DNA of 5,771 nucleotides from NCBI GenBank assembly GCA_018333775.1, contig JAGXSO010000136.1, positions 1-5,771 on the forward strand. The letters run 5' to 3'. The notes under the pieces are model-generated. The model was given only the letters and a program-made list of their open reading frames with translations. It did not search any database and was not told where the DNA came from. Within the stretch, counting starts at the first letter, position 1, and every line of letters starts with the position of its first letter. This stretch comes from Truepera sp. Its GTDB lineage: Bacteria > Deinococcota > Deinococci > Deinococcales > Trueperaceae. This document shows, piece after piece, positions 5,369 to 5,771 of this stretch. Both the position numbers and the translations under genes were made by a program.

Positions 5369-5771
5369 ATGATCTCCCGCCGGTCGCCCCAGGCCGAGGC
5401 TCACCGCGCCCTAGCCGAGGGGCGCTATGAAGCGGCCTTTGCGGTACTGGAAGGGGCCCTTAGGCGTCCGCGGGCTCGGCTCGAGCAGGCGCAGCTTACC
5501 ATCCACCTGGCGGCGATCTACGCGCTTTATGGCAGCGATGGCTTGAGCAGCGGACTGCTGTGCTTACACGAGGCGGCTAGCCTAGAGCCGAGCATCACCC
5601 ACTCCCCGCTTTATCGTGCCTTGTACTGGGAGTTTGCCGCCTATCGCGGTGATCCGCCCGGCGATGTGCGCACCGGGGCGCTAGCTGCAGCCGAGGCCAA
5701 TCAACCCCTGGCCAGTTACCATGCCGCTAGCGCTCTGCTGACGGTAAGCGAATGGGCAGAGGCCGGGCGGG
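5369..5771 (+). CDS. TPR-like helical repeat protein, N-terminal part (partial)
   Basis: An open frame starts at ATG 5369 and runs 134 codons to the window edge without a stop. Codon third positions match the neighbouring genes. The protein is alanine- and leucine-rich and looks all-helical. Two stretches fit the second helix of a tetratricopeptide repeat: GRYEAAFAVLEGALRRP (residues 18-34), with Gly, Tyr, Ala, Leu, Ala and Pro at consensus spacing, and SSGLLCLHEAASLEP further on. TPR proteins act as protein-binding scaffolds. No signal peptide or membrane segment is visible at the N-terminus. A TTG at 5342 is a possible earlier in-frame start, but ATG is preferred because of the -10 placement. 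It diverges from the USP-fusion gene across 71 bp, so the two may be co-regulated. Partner and function cannot be read from what is here. Confidence 0.7.
   Translation, partial: MISRRSPQAEAHRALAEGRYEAAFAVLEGALRRPRARLEQAQLTIHLAAIYALYGSDGLSSGLLCLHEAASLEPSITHSPLYRALYWEFAAYRGDPPGDVRTGALAAAEANQPLASYHAASALLTVSEWAEAGR

Noticed and set aside
1..5771. CRISPR array, insertion sequence, tRNA or rRNA
   Set aside because: No regularly spaced repeats, no transposase or terminal inverted repeats and no tRNA-like cloverleaf were seen by eye on either strand.

Overview
The window is G+C-rich bacterial DNA with tightly packed genes and short intergenic gaps. The best guess is a member of Deinococcota (Deinococcus-Thermus), possibly the Truepera side of the phylum. 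Four things point there. The ClpB protein follows the Thermus pattern I remember almost block by block. A HAIR operator of the HspR regulon lies in the clpB promoter. Three genes have a -10 element placed 6-7 nt before the start codon with no Shine-Dalgarno, as in the leaderless genes of Deinococcus. TTA leucine codons are common, which argues against a Streptomyces-like actinobacterium. Chloroflexota remain possible, because the ParB-like/universal-stress fusion recalls proteins I associate with that phylum. No rRNA or other taxonomic marker is present.

Layout. At 1-147 is the tail of an unidentified plus-strand gene with three clustered cysteines. At 148-203 is the clpB control region, where a perfect TTGACA is embedded in a HAIR inverted repeat and the -10 lies 7 nt before the ATG. 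At 204-2783 is full-length clpB, coding for the Hsp100 disaggregase. It carries an apparent internal GTG start with its own Shine-Dalgarno at 622-635, which would give an N-domain-less short form. At 2784-2893 is a short gap with a weak stem-loop, a weak promoter and a strong ribosome binding site. At 2894-3513 is a vapBC-type toxin-antitoxin pair overlapping by ATGA, with lower G+C than clpB. At 3514-3605 is a convergent gap with a possible hairpin. At 3606-5297 (minus) is a 563-residue fusion of a ParB/sulfiredoxin-like module with two universal-stress-protein domains. At 5298-5368 is a 71-bp divergent promoter region with matching extended -10 elements. At 5369-5771 is the start of a TPR-like gene that runs off the window.

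How it fits together. The region reads as a stress locus. ClpB rescues aggregated protein with DnaK, and its promoter looks controlled by the heat-shock repressor HspR. VapBC is a growth-arrest module. The ParB-like/USP protein looks like a nucleotide-binding signalling or sensor protein of unknown output. The genes are not one operon: clpB and vapBC read right, the USP fusion reads left, and the TPR-like gene diverges from it. The most interesting features are the clpB control region, the possible use of two translation-initiation modes on one clpB mRNA, and the fusion protein with altered nucleotide-pocket residues in both USP domains.
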